Assembly: GCF_018986915.1 (NCBI RefSeq)
Contig: NZ_CP076723.1
Coordinates: forward strand, 963,501-1,027,500
Length of the DNA stretch: 64,000 nucleotides
Source of the DNA: Geomonas oryzisoli
GTDB lineage: Bacteria > Desulfobacterota > Desulfuromonadia > Geobacterales > Geobacteraceae
Reading direction: 5' to 3'
A program made the translations under genes and the position numbers. Below are positions 56,210-64,000 of the stretch, piece after piece (position 1 is the first letter of the stretch; the number at the start of each line of letters is the position of its first letter). Under the pieces are notes generated by a model. That model ran no database searches. It was given only the letters and a program-made list of their open reading frames with translations, and had not been told where the DNA came from.

Positions 56210-56884
56210 ATGTTGATGAAGGCTTCAGAAGTGGCCGCGCTGCTGCACCAGGACGAGAGCACGGTCCTCAAGTGGATCAAGAAGGAAAAGCTCCCCGCCA
56301 CGCTGGTGCACGGCATCTACCAGATCAACCGGGTCGACCTCCTCGAGTGGGCCACCGAGCACGGCATCAAGGTGCCCCCCGAGCTGTTCGAGGCGGTGCA
56401 GGCGGACCTCGACCTTCCTTCCCTGGCCCAGGCGCTGGAGGCCGGCGGGATTCACTGCGGCGTGCCCGGAGACGACAAGCTCTCCGTGCTGCGCAACGTG
56501 GTGAACCTGATGCAGCTCCCGCCGCAGGTGGACCCCGAGTTCCTGCTCCAGGTGCTCCTGGCCCGCGAGGCGCTGGGCACCACCGCCGTCGGCGACGGCA
56601 TCGCCATTCCCCACGTCCGCAACCCCATCCTGCTGCAGACCAAACCGAAGCCCGCGGTATCCCTCTGCTTCCTGGAGCACCCGATCGACTTCGGGGCTCT
56701 CGACGGCATCCCGGTGCGCATCCTGTTTCTCATCACCAGCCCCACCGTGAAGGTCCACCTGCACCTTCTGTCCCGGCTCGCCTACGCCCTGCACGACCGG
56801 GAGTTCCGGGGCACCCTCAACGCCTGTCATCCCACGACCATCATGGAGGCCGCCCGACGCTGCGAGCGCGGCAAGAGGAGCTGA
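56210..56884 (+). CDS. HTH-EIIA(Ntr) fusion regulator
   Basis: A 224-residue two-domain protein. The N-terminus (1-55) is an excisionase/MerR-like helix-turn-helix (MKASEVAALLHQDESTVLKWIKK). The C-terminus (about 75-220) is a PTS EIIA-type domain with IAIPHVRNPI (likely phospho-His) and FLITSP. This resembles PtsN-type regulators, where phosphorylation state controls activity. Two bases separate its stop from the HyfB-like start at 56887, so it probably regulates or senses the energy state for that gene. Confidence 0.85.
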   Translation: MLMKASEVAALLHQDESTVLKWIKKEKLPATLVHGIYQINRVDLLEWATEHGIKVPPELFEAVQADLDLPSLAQALEAGGIHCGVPGDDKLSVLRNVVNLMQLPPQVDPEFLLQVLLAREALGTTAVGDGIAIPHVRNPILLQTKPKPAVSLCFLEHPIDFGALDGIPVRILFLITSPTVKVHLHLLSRLAYALHDREFRGTLNACHPTTIMEAARRCERGKRS

Positions 56885-56886
56885 TC

Positions 56887-58893
56887 ATGACCTTCTCCGG
56901 CGAGCCTGCGACTTCTCTTGGACTGTTGTTGCTCGCCGTTTGCTGCCAAGCCGTGTCCGGGCTGCCGCTGCTTTGGCGCAAGGGGTCGGACCTCGCCCAG
57001 CGCGCGGGAGCCGCCCTCATGGCGGCAGCGTCGCTGATCGGCTGTGCCGGTGCCCTCTGCGCCGTCTTCTCTCCCACCGCCGGAACCTGGCTGCTCCCGT
57101 CCGGCCTTCCCTTCGGGGGGCTGGAGGTCGGGGTCGATGCCCTTTCCGCACTGTTTCTGCTCCCCATCTTCATCGTCACCGGCTGCTGCGCCGTCTACGG
57201 TGCCGGCTACTGGCCGGTGGCACGCCACATGGAGCACGGCGGCAAGCTCGCCTTCTTCCTGGGACTGCTGTCCGCGGCCCTCACCGTCGTGCTGCTGGCC
57301 AAAAGCACCATGCTCTTCCTAATGGGATGGGAGGTAATGGCCCTGGCCGCCTACTTCGCCCTTACTACCGAGGACGAAAAGCACGAGGTGCGCGAGGCGG
57401 GGGTACTCTACCTGATCACGGCCCACCTGGGCGCCCTGGCGCTCTTTGCCACCTTCTCGCTCCTCAACGCCGCCACCGGCGCCTACATCTTCCCGGCGCC
57501 CGGCTCTCTTACTGCTGCAGGTCCCTTGGCCACCGCCGTCTTTCTGACCGCCCTGTTCGGCTTCAGCATGAAAGCCGGGGTGATGCCGCTGCACATCTGG
57601 CTCCCCTCGGCGCACGCCAACGCCCCCAGCCACGTTTCTGCCATCCTTTCCGGCGTGGTGTTGAAAACCGGCATCTACGGGATGATGCGCGTCTTCTCCG
57701 CCTTTGCTGATCCGCCGCTATGGTGGGGCGCCCTGGTCCTCGTGTTGGGCTGCATCTCGGCCGTGCTCGGGGTCGCCTACGCCATCGGACAGCACGACCT
57801 AAAGCGGCTTCTGGCCTACCACAGCATCGAGAACATCGGCATCATCCTGATCGGACTGGGCATGGCGCTCATCGGCGCGAACCAGGGGTGGGAGGCGCTG
57901 GTCGCTCTGGGCGCGGCGGGCGCGCTCTTGCACGTCGTGAACCACGCCCTGTTCAAGGCGCTGCTCTTTCTTTCGGCCGGTTCGGTCATTCATGCCACCG
58001 GTACCAGGGAGATCGATCTCATGGGAGGCGTGGCGCGCCGGCTGCCCAGGACGGCGCTGCTTTTCCTGGTGGGAGCGGTCGCCATCTGCGGCCTTCCCCC
58101 TTTGAACGGGTTCGTCAGCGAGTTGATGATCTACCTGGGCGCGTTCAACTCGATCGGCGCAGCGGTCGGCCTGGGACCGTCGCTCCCCGCACTGGCCGCG
58201 CCGGTGCTGGCGCTGGTGGGTGGGCTGGCGGTTGCCTGCTTCGTGAAGGTGTACGGGGTCGTTTTCCTGGGGCTGCCGCGCTCGAGGGTGCATGAAGGAG
58301 CACACGAGGCGGGTGTCGGGATGCTGGTTCCCATGGGGATCCTGGCGGGGTGCTGCGTGCTGATCGGGTTGGCGCCGGGGCTCTTCGTTCCCGTCTTGAA
58401 TGGCGCCCTGCGCGAGTACGGCGGAGCGCTGGCGTTGCAGCAAGGGGTCGCGGGGCTGGTTCCCTTCGGATGGATTTCGATTCTGGGGGTGGGGCTGCTT
58501 CTGCTGCTGGTCCTGCTCTGGGTTTTCTTTGCCAGGCGTGCCGCCATGTTGCCGGTTCCGGTCGCTCCCACCTGGGGCTGCGGCTACCTGAGGCCCGCGC
58601 CCCGGATGCAGTACACGGCCTCCTCCTTCGGCGCCATCCTGGTGGGATGGTTCGCGCTGCTGCTCCGTCCCGTGCGGCACCGCACCGAGGTGCAGGGGCT
58701 TTTCCCGGGGCACTCGAGCCACGAGAGTCACGTTCCGGAGACGGTGCTGGAGAAAGGGTACCTTCCGTTTCTCGAGTACCTGTTCGAAAAAGCGCAGCCG
58801 GTACGGCGTCTGCAGCATGGCAAGTTGAATATCTACATCTTTTACACCTTCGTGACGCTGGTGTTGCTGCTTGCCATTACCAGCGGGCAGTAG
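56887..58893 (+). CDS. Proton-conducting membrane subunit, HyfB/NuoL-like (copy 1)
   Basis: A 668-residue, about 16-helix antiporter-type subunit. The proton-translocation core has conserved parts such as FLMGWEVMALAAYF, SMKAGVMPLHIWLPSAHANAPSHVSA, DLKRLLAYHSIENIGII and FKALLFLSAGSVIHATGTR; the C-terminus has GCGYLRPAPRMQYTASSFGA. These occur in group 4 hydrogenase-type and Ehr-like complexes. Here it is alone, with no hydrogenase or Nuo genes next to it. ATG 56887 has AGAGGAG upstream, and the frame left of it is only a shadow of the preceding gene. Paralogous to the gene at 62047. Confidence 0.9.
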   Translation: MTFSGEPATSLGLLLLAVCCQAVSGLPLLWRKGSDLAQRAGAALMAAASLIGCAGALCAVFSPTAGTWLLPSGLPFGGLEVGVDALSALFLLPIFIVTGCCAVYGAGYWPVARHMEHGGKLAFFLGLLSAALTVVLLAKSTMLFLMGWEVMALAAYFALTTEDEKHEVREAGVLYLITAHLGALALFATFSLLNAATGAYIFPAPGSLTAAGPLATAVFLTALFGFSMKAGVMPLHIWLPSAHANAPSHVSAILSGVVLKTGIYGMMRVFSAFADPPLWWGALVLVLGCISAVLGVAYAIGQHDLKRLLAYHSIENIGIILIGLGMALIGANQGWEALVALGAAGALLHVVNHALFKALLFLSAGSVIHATGTREIDLMGGVARRLPRTALLFLVGAVAICGLPPLNGFVSELMIYLGAFNSIGAAVGLGPSLPALAAPVLALVGGLAVACFVKVYGVVFLGLPRSRVHEGAHEAGVGMLVPMGILAGCCVLIGLAPGLFVPVLNGALREYGGALALQQGVAGLVPFGWISILGVGLLLLLVLLWVFFARRAAMLPVPVAPTWGCGYLRPAPRMQYTASSFGAILVGWFALLLRPVRHRTEVQGLFPGHSSHESHVPETVLEKGYLPFLEYLFEKAQPVRRLQHGKLNIYIFYTFVTLVLLLAITSGQ

Positions 58894-58929
58894 CTTCGTG
58901 AAAAGAAAGGCGGGCGAATGCGAAGAAAA

Positions 58930-58964
58930 GCGGGCGAATAATTATTCGCCCGCCTCTGTTTTTG
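58930..58964. terminator. Terminator after HyfB-like copy 1
   Basis: Stem GCGGGCGAATA / TATTCGCCCGC followed by CTCTGTTTTT. Confidence 0.8.
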
Positions 58965-59050
58965 TAACGCCTGTTACCCTTCACCCCCGCCTCTCTTCCA
59001 CCTGCGCCTAGGCTACGGTGGACATGCCCGGAGGGCGAGGGGCGGCAACG

Positions 59051-59127
59051 TAGAACTTAGAACTTAGAACGTAGAACGTAGAACTTAGAACGTAGAACGT
59101 AGAACGTAGAACGTAGAACGTAGAACG
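59051..59127. repeat. Heptamer tandem repeat (11 copies)
   Basis: Eleven uninterrupted 7-base units, TAGAACG or TAGAACT (8 and 3 copies), lie between the convergent HyfB-like and Cbc4-like operons. Non-coding. The unit length is not a multiple of three, and copy number would be prone to slippage. Confidence 0.92.
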
Positions 59128-59139
59128 TCCTTCGCCTTT

Positions 59140-60387
59140 TCAATGTGTTTCCTTGAACACCGGCATCACCTTGTTCAGCAGGTAGAACAGGCAGAACGGC
59201 ACCCCGGCGACGATGAGGGCGCCCACCAGCCCCTCCTTCAGCGTTTCCATGCTGTCCGGCCACAGCGGCAGGACGTAGTGCATGAACCCTGAGAAGGACG
59301 ACGAGAACGCCTGCCCGCCGATGACGACGTTCCAGCGCATCATGAAGACGCCCAAAAGCACCAGCACGGTCCCCACCGCTGCCCGCCGTATGGTCAACCC
59401 CGGAATCAGGAACAGGACGAACGGCACCAGGTTCCCCAGCCCGTACTGCACCACGAAGATGTTCACGAAGTCCCGCTCATAGATGACGCTCCTCAGGATG
59501 TCCCACGACTTTACCGCCGTATAACCCCTGAATATCAGGTCCAAAAGCTCCAGCGTGATGGCCGCCACCATGAACATGAGCAGGTAGCGCGAGGTCATGG
59601 CCACGACGTGGGCTTCCGCGCTCTTCAACTCGTCCATGGAGGGGAGCTCGGGGTGGGCGAGCCTGCGCCGACGTGACAGCTGCTTTCGTATCTCCATGGT
59701 GAGGATGTAGGTCAGGATGCACAGGGCGATGCCGGAAACGACCGCGGAACAGATGAAGATGACCGGCATGAGCGGCGTCATCCAAAGCGCGTTCGCCTTG
59801 ACGGAGCCGAAGATGAACCCGGCGTAGCCGTGCAGGAAGCAGGCAACCGGGATACCGGCGGCGGCAAGCTTCTTGACCGCCCGCTCGTCCGCCTCGAGCG
59901 CATCGTGGGAGATGTCCCAGGCCCCAAGTGTCAGGATGCTGAACAACAGATACTGCCCCTGTTGCAGTACGGTCCGTCCCTCTATCGCCTTGAGCGCAAG
60001 CGCCGTCTCCACGAAGTGCTTGCGAAACACGAACCAGAGCTCGGAGGCGACGATCATGCCGTAGGTGCTGAACACGATGCCGAAGGCGGCGATGGCGGAG
60101 GTGAAGTGCGGCGTCAGCATCACCTCGATACCGCGCAGCGGCTGCTGCAGGTGCATCAAAAGGGGGAGCATGGCGACCGGCAGCAGCGCGAAGGAAAACA
60201 CCAGCGAGAACCGCGCGATCCCCTTCAACTGCTTCACGCCGAAGACGTGGTACAGCGAGGAGAGTACGAAGGCGCCGGCGACGAGGCCGGTCATGAACGG
60301 GTACATGACGATCTGGATGGTCCAGTAGATGTACTCGTTGGGGTAGGTGAAAAACTCCTTTATGGTCCAGGCTTCTCCGTGCACCAT
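59140..60387 (-). CDS. NrfD-type membrane subunit of Cbc4-like complex
   Basis: A 415-residue polytopic protein (about 10 helices) of the NrfD/PsrC family, starting MVHGEAWTIKEFFTYPNEYIYW. It would bind menaquinol and pass electrons to the FeS subunit; no heme sites are visible. ATG 60387 has AAGGAGGT upstream; the frame is open further right only inside the FeS gene. Last of three genes (cytochrome, FeS, membrane), corresponding to CbcU in G. sulfurreducens by gene order and type. Confidence 0.87.
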   Translation of the reverse strand: MVHGEAWTIKEFFTYPNEYIYWTIQIVMYPFMTGLVAGAFVLSSLYHVFGVKQLKGIARFSLVFSFALLPVAMLPLLMHLQQPLRGIEVMLTPHFTSAIAAFGIVFSTYGMIVASELWFVFRKHFVETALALKAIEGRTVLQQGQYLLFSILTLGAWDISHDALEADERAVKKLAAAGIPVACFLHGYAGFIFGSVKANALWMTPLMPVIFICSAVVSGIALCILTYILTMEIRKQLSRRRRLAHPELPSMDELKSAEAHVVAMTSRYLLMFMVAAITLELLDLIFRGYTAVKSWDILRSVIYERDFVNIFVVQYGLGNLVPFVLFLIPGLTIRRAAVGTVLVLLGVFMMRWNVVIGGQAFSSSFSGFMHYVLPLWPDSMETLKEGLVGALIVAGVPFCLFYLLNKVMPVFKETH

Positions 60388-60389
60388 GG

Positions 60390-61172
60390 CTATTTCACCT
60401 CCTTGGAAAGGCCGAGGTAGAAGACCTGCGGCTTGGTGCCGTACTCTTCCTTGAGCACGTTGACCCGCTCGGTCATGATGACTTTGGTCACCGGGTCCTC
60501 GGGGTCCCTGAGGTTTCCTACCCGGCGCGCCCCGAAGGCACAGCTGTCGACGCAGGCGGTCTGCATCCCCTTGGTGATGCGGTGGTAGCAGAAGTTGCAC
60601 TTCTCCGCGACGTGGAAGACGGGATGGAAGAAGCGCACGCCATAGGGGCACCCCATGATGCAGTAGCCGCAGCCGATGCACCACTTCCGGTCCACCAGCA
60701 CCACGCCGTCCGCGGTCTGGTAGGTGGCCCCCACCGGACAGACCTGGACGCAGGGCGGGTTGTCGCACTGGTTGCAGAGCTTGGGCACGAAGAACGCCTT
60801 TTCGATGTCCTCGTCCTTGATCTCCTCCAACTTGCCATGGCCGATGTCGATCCCCTTGTTGGGGAAGCCGTCGCGTGCCCCCTTGGGGGAGTCGATGTGG
60901 GTCTTGCCGTCCTTGGTCACCACGTAGCGCTCCACCCAGGTGCGGGTCACGTTGGCGTCGTAAGGCACTTCGTTCTCCACCTTGCACCCCTTGACGCAGA
61001 AGCCGCACCCCACGCATTTGCGGGTGTCGACCAGGAAGACCCAGCGCGCCCCTTTCTCGTCCTTCTCGGCGAGAAGCCGTTTCGGGTCGAAGAGTTCCAG
61101 GCAGGAGAGGGGAATCGCCAGCCCCCCGGCGATGAGCAGGGATTTCTTGCAGAAGGATCGTCTCGAAATCAT
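60390..61172 (-). CDS. Tat-exported 4Fe-4S ferredoxin subunit of Cbc4-like complex
   Basis: A 260-residue periplasmic FeS protein with a twin-arginine-type start (SRRSFCKK, then hydrophobic IAGGLAIPL). Four cluster motifs are visible: CVGCGFCVKGC, CNQCDNPPCVQVC, CIGCGYCIMGC and CNFC...ACVDSC, as in DsrO/HybA/PsrB proteins. It would link the membrane subunit with the tetraheme cytochrome. Corresponds to CbcT by order. Its start overlaps the cytochrome stop by 4 bases. Confidence 0.9.
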   Translation of the reverse strand: MISRRSFCKKSLLIAGGLAIPLSCLELFDPKRLLAEKDEKGARWVFLVDTRKCVGCGFCVKGCKVENEVPYDANVTRTWVERYVVTKDGKTHIDSPKGARDGFPNKGIDIGHGKLEEIKDEDIEKAFFVPKLCNQCDNPPCVQVCPVGATYQTADGVVLVDRKWCIGCGYCIMGCPYGVRFFHPVFHVAEKCNFCYHRITKGMQTACVDSCAFGARRVGNLRDPEDPVTKVIMTERVNVLKEEYGTKPQVFYLGLSKEVK

Positions 61173-61645
61173 CTCTTGTGCCCCTCCTTCCTGGGATCGT
61201 GCGGCCAGTGGCAGGTGACGCAGTCCAGTCCGACGTTGTGGGTCTTGGGGTCGATCCCCTTCATCACGCCGCGTCCGCTGTTGGGGTAGGGGAGGCGGGT
61301 GTGGCAGCGGGCACAGAGCTCGCGGCTACGGTCGATGGTCAACGACTTGGGATCGTCCGGATGGTTGAGGGCGGGGCCGTGGCAGTTCTCGCAGTTGATG
61401 TTGCGGTGCGGCGATTCCTTCATCTCGTCATACTTGTCGGGATGGCAATCCTTGCAGAAGGCGGCGGTCTTGTACTTCACCTTCACGTCCTTCCACTGCT
61501 GCTCGTTGCCGGCGCGATGCCAGCCGTACATGTACCCCCTGGCGCCGATCCCGAAATCGGCCGGGACCAGCACTTCGCGCGCCACCAGCACCAGGGCGAT
61601 CACCGCCAGCACCACGACCAGCGGGCGCCAAACATGACTCTTCAC
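61169..61645 (-). CDS. Tetraheme cytochrome c of Cbc4-like complex
   Basis: A 158-residue membrane-anchored cytochrome: one N-terminal helix (about 6-28) and four CXXCH sites (CKDCH, CENCH, CARCH, CVTCH). GTG 61645 has AAAGGAGGG upstream. First gene of the operon; corresponds to CbcS by order. Would pass electrons from the menaquinol oxidoreductase to periplasmic cytochromes, as inferred from the family. Confidence 0.88.
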   Translation of the reverse strand: MKSHVWRPLVVVLAVIALVLVAREVLVPADFGIGARGYMYGWHRAGNEQQWKDVKVKYKTAAFCKDCHPDKYDEMKESPHRNINCENCHGPALNHPDDPKSLTIDRSRELCARCHTRLPYPNSGRGVMKGIDPKTHNVGLDCVTCHWPHDPRKEGHKR

Positions 61646-61842
61646 AGGTTCCCTCCTTTGATGCAGTCGTAACGGTTTCCGACAGCGCCGGGCAAAAACT
61701 CCGGGCCGTCGATGTTCCTATAACAATGTTCGAAACAAAAACGAAACTCGTGTTTAATGATAACGGCAGACCGCTTGAAAACAAGCAACTTCGCCAGTAT
61801 TGTTGTTTTATCGGCCTTGCCAAACAGATTAGAAATCTTTTT

Positions 61843-61871
61843 TTGACAAATCGATTTTCAGGGAGTATGGT
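61843..61871 (+). promoter_or_regulatory. Promoter for HyfB-like copy 2
   Basis: A perfect TTGACA, a 17-base spacer and TATGGT, leaving a leader of about 170 bases. The rest of 61646-62046 is AT-rich and holds no convincing gene; the divergent Cbc4-like operon must also start here. Confidence 0.6.
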
Positions 61872-62046
61872 GAGGTCCCTGTCGCCCTTGTATACCGTAT
61901 CGACACCCAGTCGCTGCAGTTGAAGGGAAAAGCGGCAGTTCTGGCAGCCTTGCTCCCCTTCCGCACCGCCGGCATTCCCGGTTGCGCGGAAGGTTGAAAC
62001 TCGATGGGCAGATTGACGATCCGTTCCTGGTTCGAAAGGGTGGGTT

Positions 62047-64000
62047 ATGTTGTTTTTTGACATGATGCGGGACCCGGCTATCCTGGTCCTTTGCTCAATA
62101 GCTCTAGCCGGCTGTTCGGGGCTTCCCGGTCTTGTGTTGCGAGACGGGACACTCGGACAACGGCTGGCCTCGGTAGCCGCGCTGACCAGCTCTCTCCTCG
62201 CGCTTCCGTCTCTTCTCTACCTGCTGATAGGTGGTGGAGAAGCAAGCTTCCTCCTGAACTGGAACCTCCCTTTCGGCCCCTGCGAAGTCGCCCTCGACCC
62301 TCTCTCTCTATTCTTTCTGATCCCCATCTTTCTGATCTTCCCCGCCGGCTCCCTCTACGCCCTTGGTTACTGGCCCGCCGCCTCGCACAGCTCCCAAAGA
62401 AGCGTCACCTTTTTTTACGGTTTGCTGGCCTGCGCGATGGCGCTGGTGGTGGTGTCCCGCAACGGCGCCCTGTTCGTGATGGCGTGGGAGATCATGGCCC
62501 TTTCCGGCTATTTCCTGCTGGTCGCTGAGCACCGTGAAGGTGAGGTCCGCGGTGCCGGTACGGTCTACCTGGTGGCGAGCCATCTCGGCGGCGCGGCGCT
62601 CCTGGTCCTGTTCGCCTCGCTGTTCATGATCACCGGCAGCTTCGGATTTCCCGCGGCCGGCTCGCTTGCCGTCGGCGCGGGGCTTGCTGCGACGCTGTTT
62701 TGGCTCGTCCTGGCCGGCTTCGGATCGAAGGCGGGCATCATGCCGCTGCACCTGTGGCTCCCCTCTGCCCACGCCAACGCCCCGAGTCACGTCTCGGCGC
62801 TCCTCTCCGGCGTCATGCTGAAGATCGGGATCTACGGCATCCTGCGCGTGATCTCGTTCTTTACGGAGCGCCCGCTCTGGTGGGGCGGGGTGCTCACCGT
62901 GGCGGGGCTTGGCTCGGCCGTGATGGGGATCTGTGTCGCCTCGGCACAGAAGGACATCAAGCGCCTTTTGGCCTACAGCAGCATTGAGAACCTCGGCATC
63001 ATCAGCGCCGGTATCGGGATGTTCCTCTTAGGGGATGGGACCGGCAACCAGCGGCTCGCCTTCCTGGGGCTTGCCGGCGCGCTCTTCCACGTGCTGAACC
63101 ACGTCATCTTCAAGCCGCTGCTCTTCTTCTGTGCCGGAAGCGTCATGCACGCCACCGGTACCCGCGACCTGGACCGGATGGGGGGGCTGGCGCGCCGGCT
63201 GCCTTACACCGCCTTCTTCACCCTGTGCGGCGCCGTCGCCATCTGCGGCCTCCCCCCCTTCAATGGTTTCGCCAGCGAAATGCTTCTCTACCTTGGCTTC
63301 TTCGGCGAGGCCCGTGCCGGCCAGCCCTTCGTCGCCCTCGGCGCGCCGGTGCTGGCACTGGTGGGGGGCGTCGCGGTGATCTCCTTCGTGAAACTCTACG
63401 GCATCGCCTTTTTGGGTGAGCCGCGCACGGCTGCCGCAGCCGAGGCCCACGAGGCGACCGGCACCATGCTTGCCCCCATCGCCCTGCTCGCCTGCCTCGC
63501 CCTCACCGGCGGACTTTTCCCGCAACTCTTCCTTGCCCTGGTGCAGCCCGCCATGCGGGTCCTCGCCCCTGGCCTGGCCCGCGCAGCCGTGCTCCCCATC
63601 GCACCGGTCTGGTTCGCGCTGGCGGGGGTAAGCGTCATCTGCCTGGCGGCGATCCTGTACCTGTTCCTGAAGGCGAAGACCGGCGGCAGTGCGGTATCCG
63701 CCCCCACCTGGGGCTGCGGCTACCTCCGTCCCTCCCCGCGCATCCAGTACACCGGGAGTTCGTTCGGCGCGTTCTTCTCCTCGCTTTCAGGCTCGTTGAT
63801 CCGTACCCGGATCACGGTGGGGCAGGTGGCCGGCCTTACCCCGGCAGCGGTACGGTTGAGCTATCACCCCGAGGAAACCCTGCTGCACCGGGTGGTGCTG
63901 CCGGTGCTGAACGTCCTCGGCATCGGCTGCGCCTTCGTGAGGAGGCTGCAGCACGGCGAGGTGCAGATCTATATTCTCTATATCTTCGTGACGTTGATGT
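62047..64000 (+). CDS. Proton-conducting membrane subunit, HyfB/NuoL-like (copy 2, partial)
   Basis: The frame is open to the window edge (651 codons), so the 3' end is outside. Starts MLFFDMMRDPAILVLCS after AAAGGG. Conserved blocks match copy 1: VMAWEIMALSGYFLL, SKAGIMPLHLWLPSAHANAPSHVSA, DIKRLLAYSSIENLGII, FKPLLFFCAGSVMHATGTR, and near the end GCGYLRPSPRIQYTGSSFGA. Only a few residues are probably missing. It may be the first gene of an Ehr-like or formate-hydrogenlyase-like complex continuing rightwards. Confidence 0.9.
   Translation, partial: MLFFDMMRDPAILVLCSIALAGCSGLPGLVLRDGTLGQRLASVAALTSSLLALPSLLYLLIGGGEASFLLNWNLPFGPCEVALDPLSLFFLIPIFLIFPAGSLYALGYWPAASHSSQRSVTFFYGLLACAMALVVVSRNGALFVMAWEIMALSGYFLLVAEHREGEVRGAGTVYLVASHLGGAALLVLFASLFMITGSFGFPAAGSLAVGAGLAATLFWLVLAGFGSKAGIMPLHLWLPSAHANAPSHVSALLSGVMLKIGIYGILRVISFFTERPLWWGGVLTVAGLGSAVMGICVASAQKDIKRLLAYSSIENLGIISAGIGMFLLGDGTGNQRLAFLGLAGALFHVLNHVIFKPLLFFCAGSVMHATGTRDLDRMGGLARRLPYTAFFTLCGAVAICGLPPFNGFASEMLLYLGFFGEARAGQPFVALGAPVLALVGGVAVISFVKLYGIAFLGEPRTAAAAEAHEATGTMLAPIALLACLALTGGLFPQLFLALVQPAMRVLAPGLARAAVLPIAPVWFALAGVSVICLAAILYLFLKAKTGGSAVSAPTWGCGYLRPSPRIQYTGSSFGAFFSSLSGSLIRTRITVGQVAGLTPAAVRLSYHPEETLLHRVVLPVLNVLGIGCAFVRRLQHGEVQIYILYIFVTLM

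Noticed and set aside
59051-59127. Heptamer array as CRISPR
   Set aside because: Units are seven bases long and contiguous, without spacers, and no cas genes are present.
61726-61923. 65-codon ORF before HyfB-like copy 2
   Set aside because: It overlaps the promoter of that gene and has no ribosome site.

Overview
The window is a high-GC chromosomal segment with dense, mostly operonic genes. It most resembles the Geobacteraceae (Geobacter, Citrifermentans or Geomonas-like Desulfuromonadia). The pointers are a seven-heme NapC/NirT-type cytochrome resembling ImcH, a tetraheme cytochrome / FeS / NrfD-type membrane set resembling the Cbc4 quinol oxidoreductase, pyruvate:ferredoxin oxidoreductase, several PAS kinases and sigma-54 activators, and a GEMM-I riboswitch closely resembling the cyclic AMP-GMP-sensing subclass known from Geobacter. 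The genus is inferred from gene content and remembered homologues, not from a search.

Layout. 1-8 kb: small proteins (partial FN3-like protein, FMN-binding split barrel, DUF2279-like, BON), an EF-G paralogue that seems to start at ATT, and a hybrid histidine kinase. 8-11 kb: a DUF523/DUF1722 protein and a membrane-bound FeS (HdrD/CCG-type) oxidoreductase. 11-25 kb: a carbon module consisting of a substrate-binding-domain histidine kinase with a sigma-54 response regulator, a DctA-type C4-dicarboxylate symporter behind a sigma-54 promoter with palindromic upstream sites, malic enzyme (MaeB type), sucCD, a ribbon-helix-helix protein and PFOR. These would import C4 acids and convert malate to pyruvate and acetyl-CoA. 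25-34.7 kb: DUF4124 protein, M28 peptidase, CHAD protein, a small ORF with a consensus promoter, a Gly/Thr-rich secreted protein, a parvulin lipoprotein, an NtrC-type regulator, a Sel1 protein and a PAS kinase. The parvulin gene and the Sel1/PAS pair, on either side of the regulator, each have a sigma-54 promoter and a shared upstream motif. 34.8-36.9 kb: the riboswitch with an intrinsic terminator, then a PAS-GGDEF-EAL protein. 36.9-41 kb: secreted charged-repeat protein, tag, pyk, galE. 41-53 kb: housekeeping blocks yicC-gmk-rpoZ-spoT-ridA; rpmB; ydcF-like; metG-ricT-holB-tmk on the minus strand; rnc, radical SAM, era. 54-64 kb: a respiratory island with the ImcH-like cytochrome, an HTH-EIIA fusion regulator with an orphan HyfB/NuoL-like proton-channel subunit, the Cbc4-like operon, and a second HyfB-like gene that runs off the right edge.

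No rRNA, tRNA, CRISPR array, transposase or phage integrase was recognised. Repeats are short palindromic intergenic elements: three copies of a 29-bp GGGGACTGGC palindrome plus one degenerate copy, a nested inverted repeat at 46.6 kb, a C/G-rich inverted pair at 55.9 kb, and an 11-copy heptamer at 59.05 kb. The strongest leads for further study are the riboswitch-controlled GGDEF-EAL gene, the sigma-54/TGGGGCAAAT regulon around the NtrC-type gene, the ATT-initiated EF-G paralogue and the respiratory island with its HTH-EIIA regulator.
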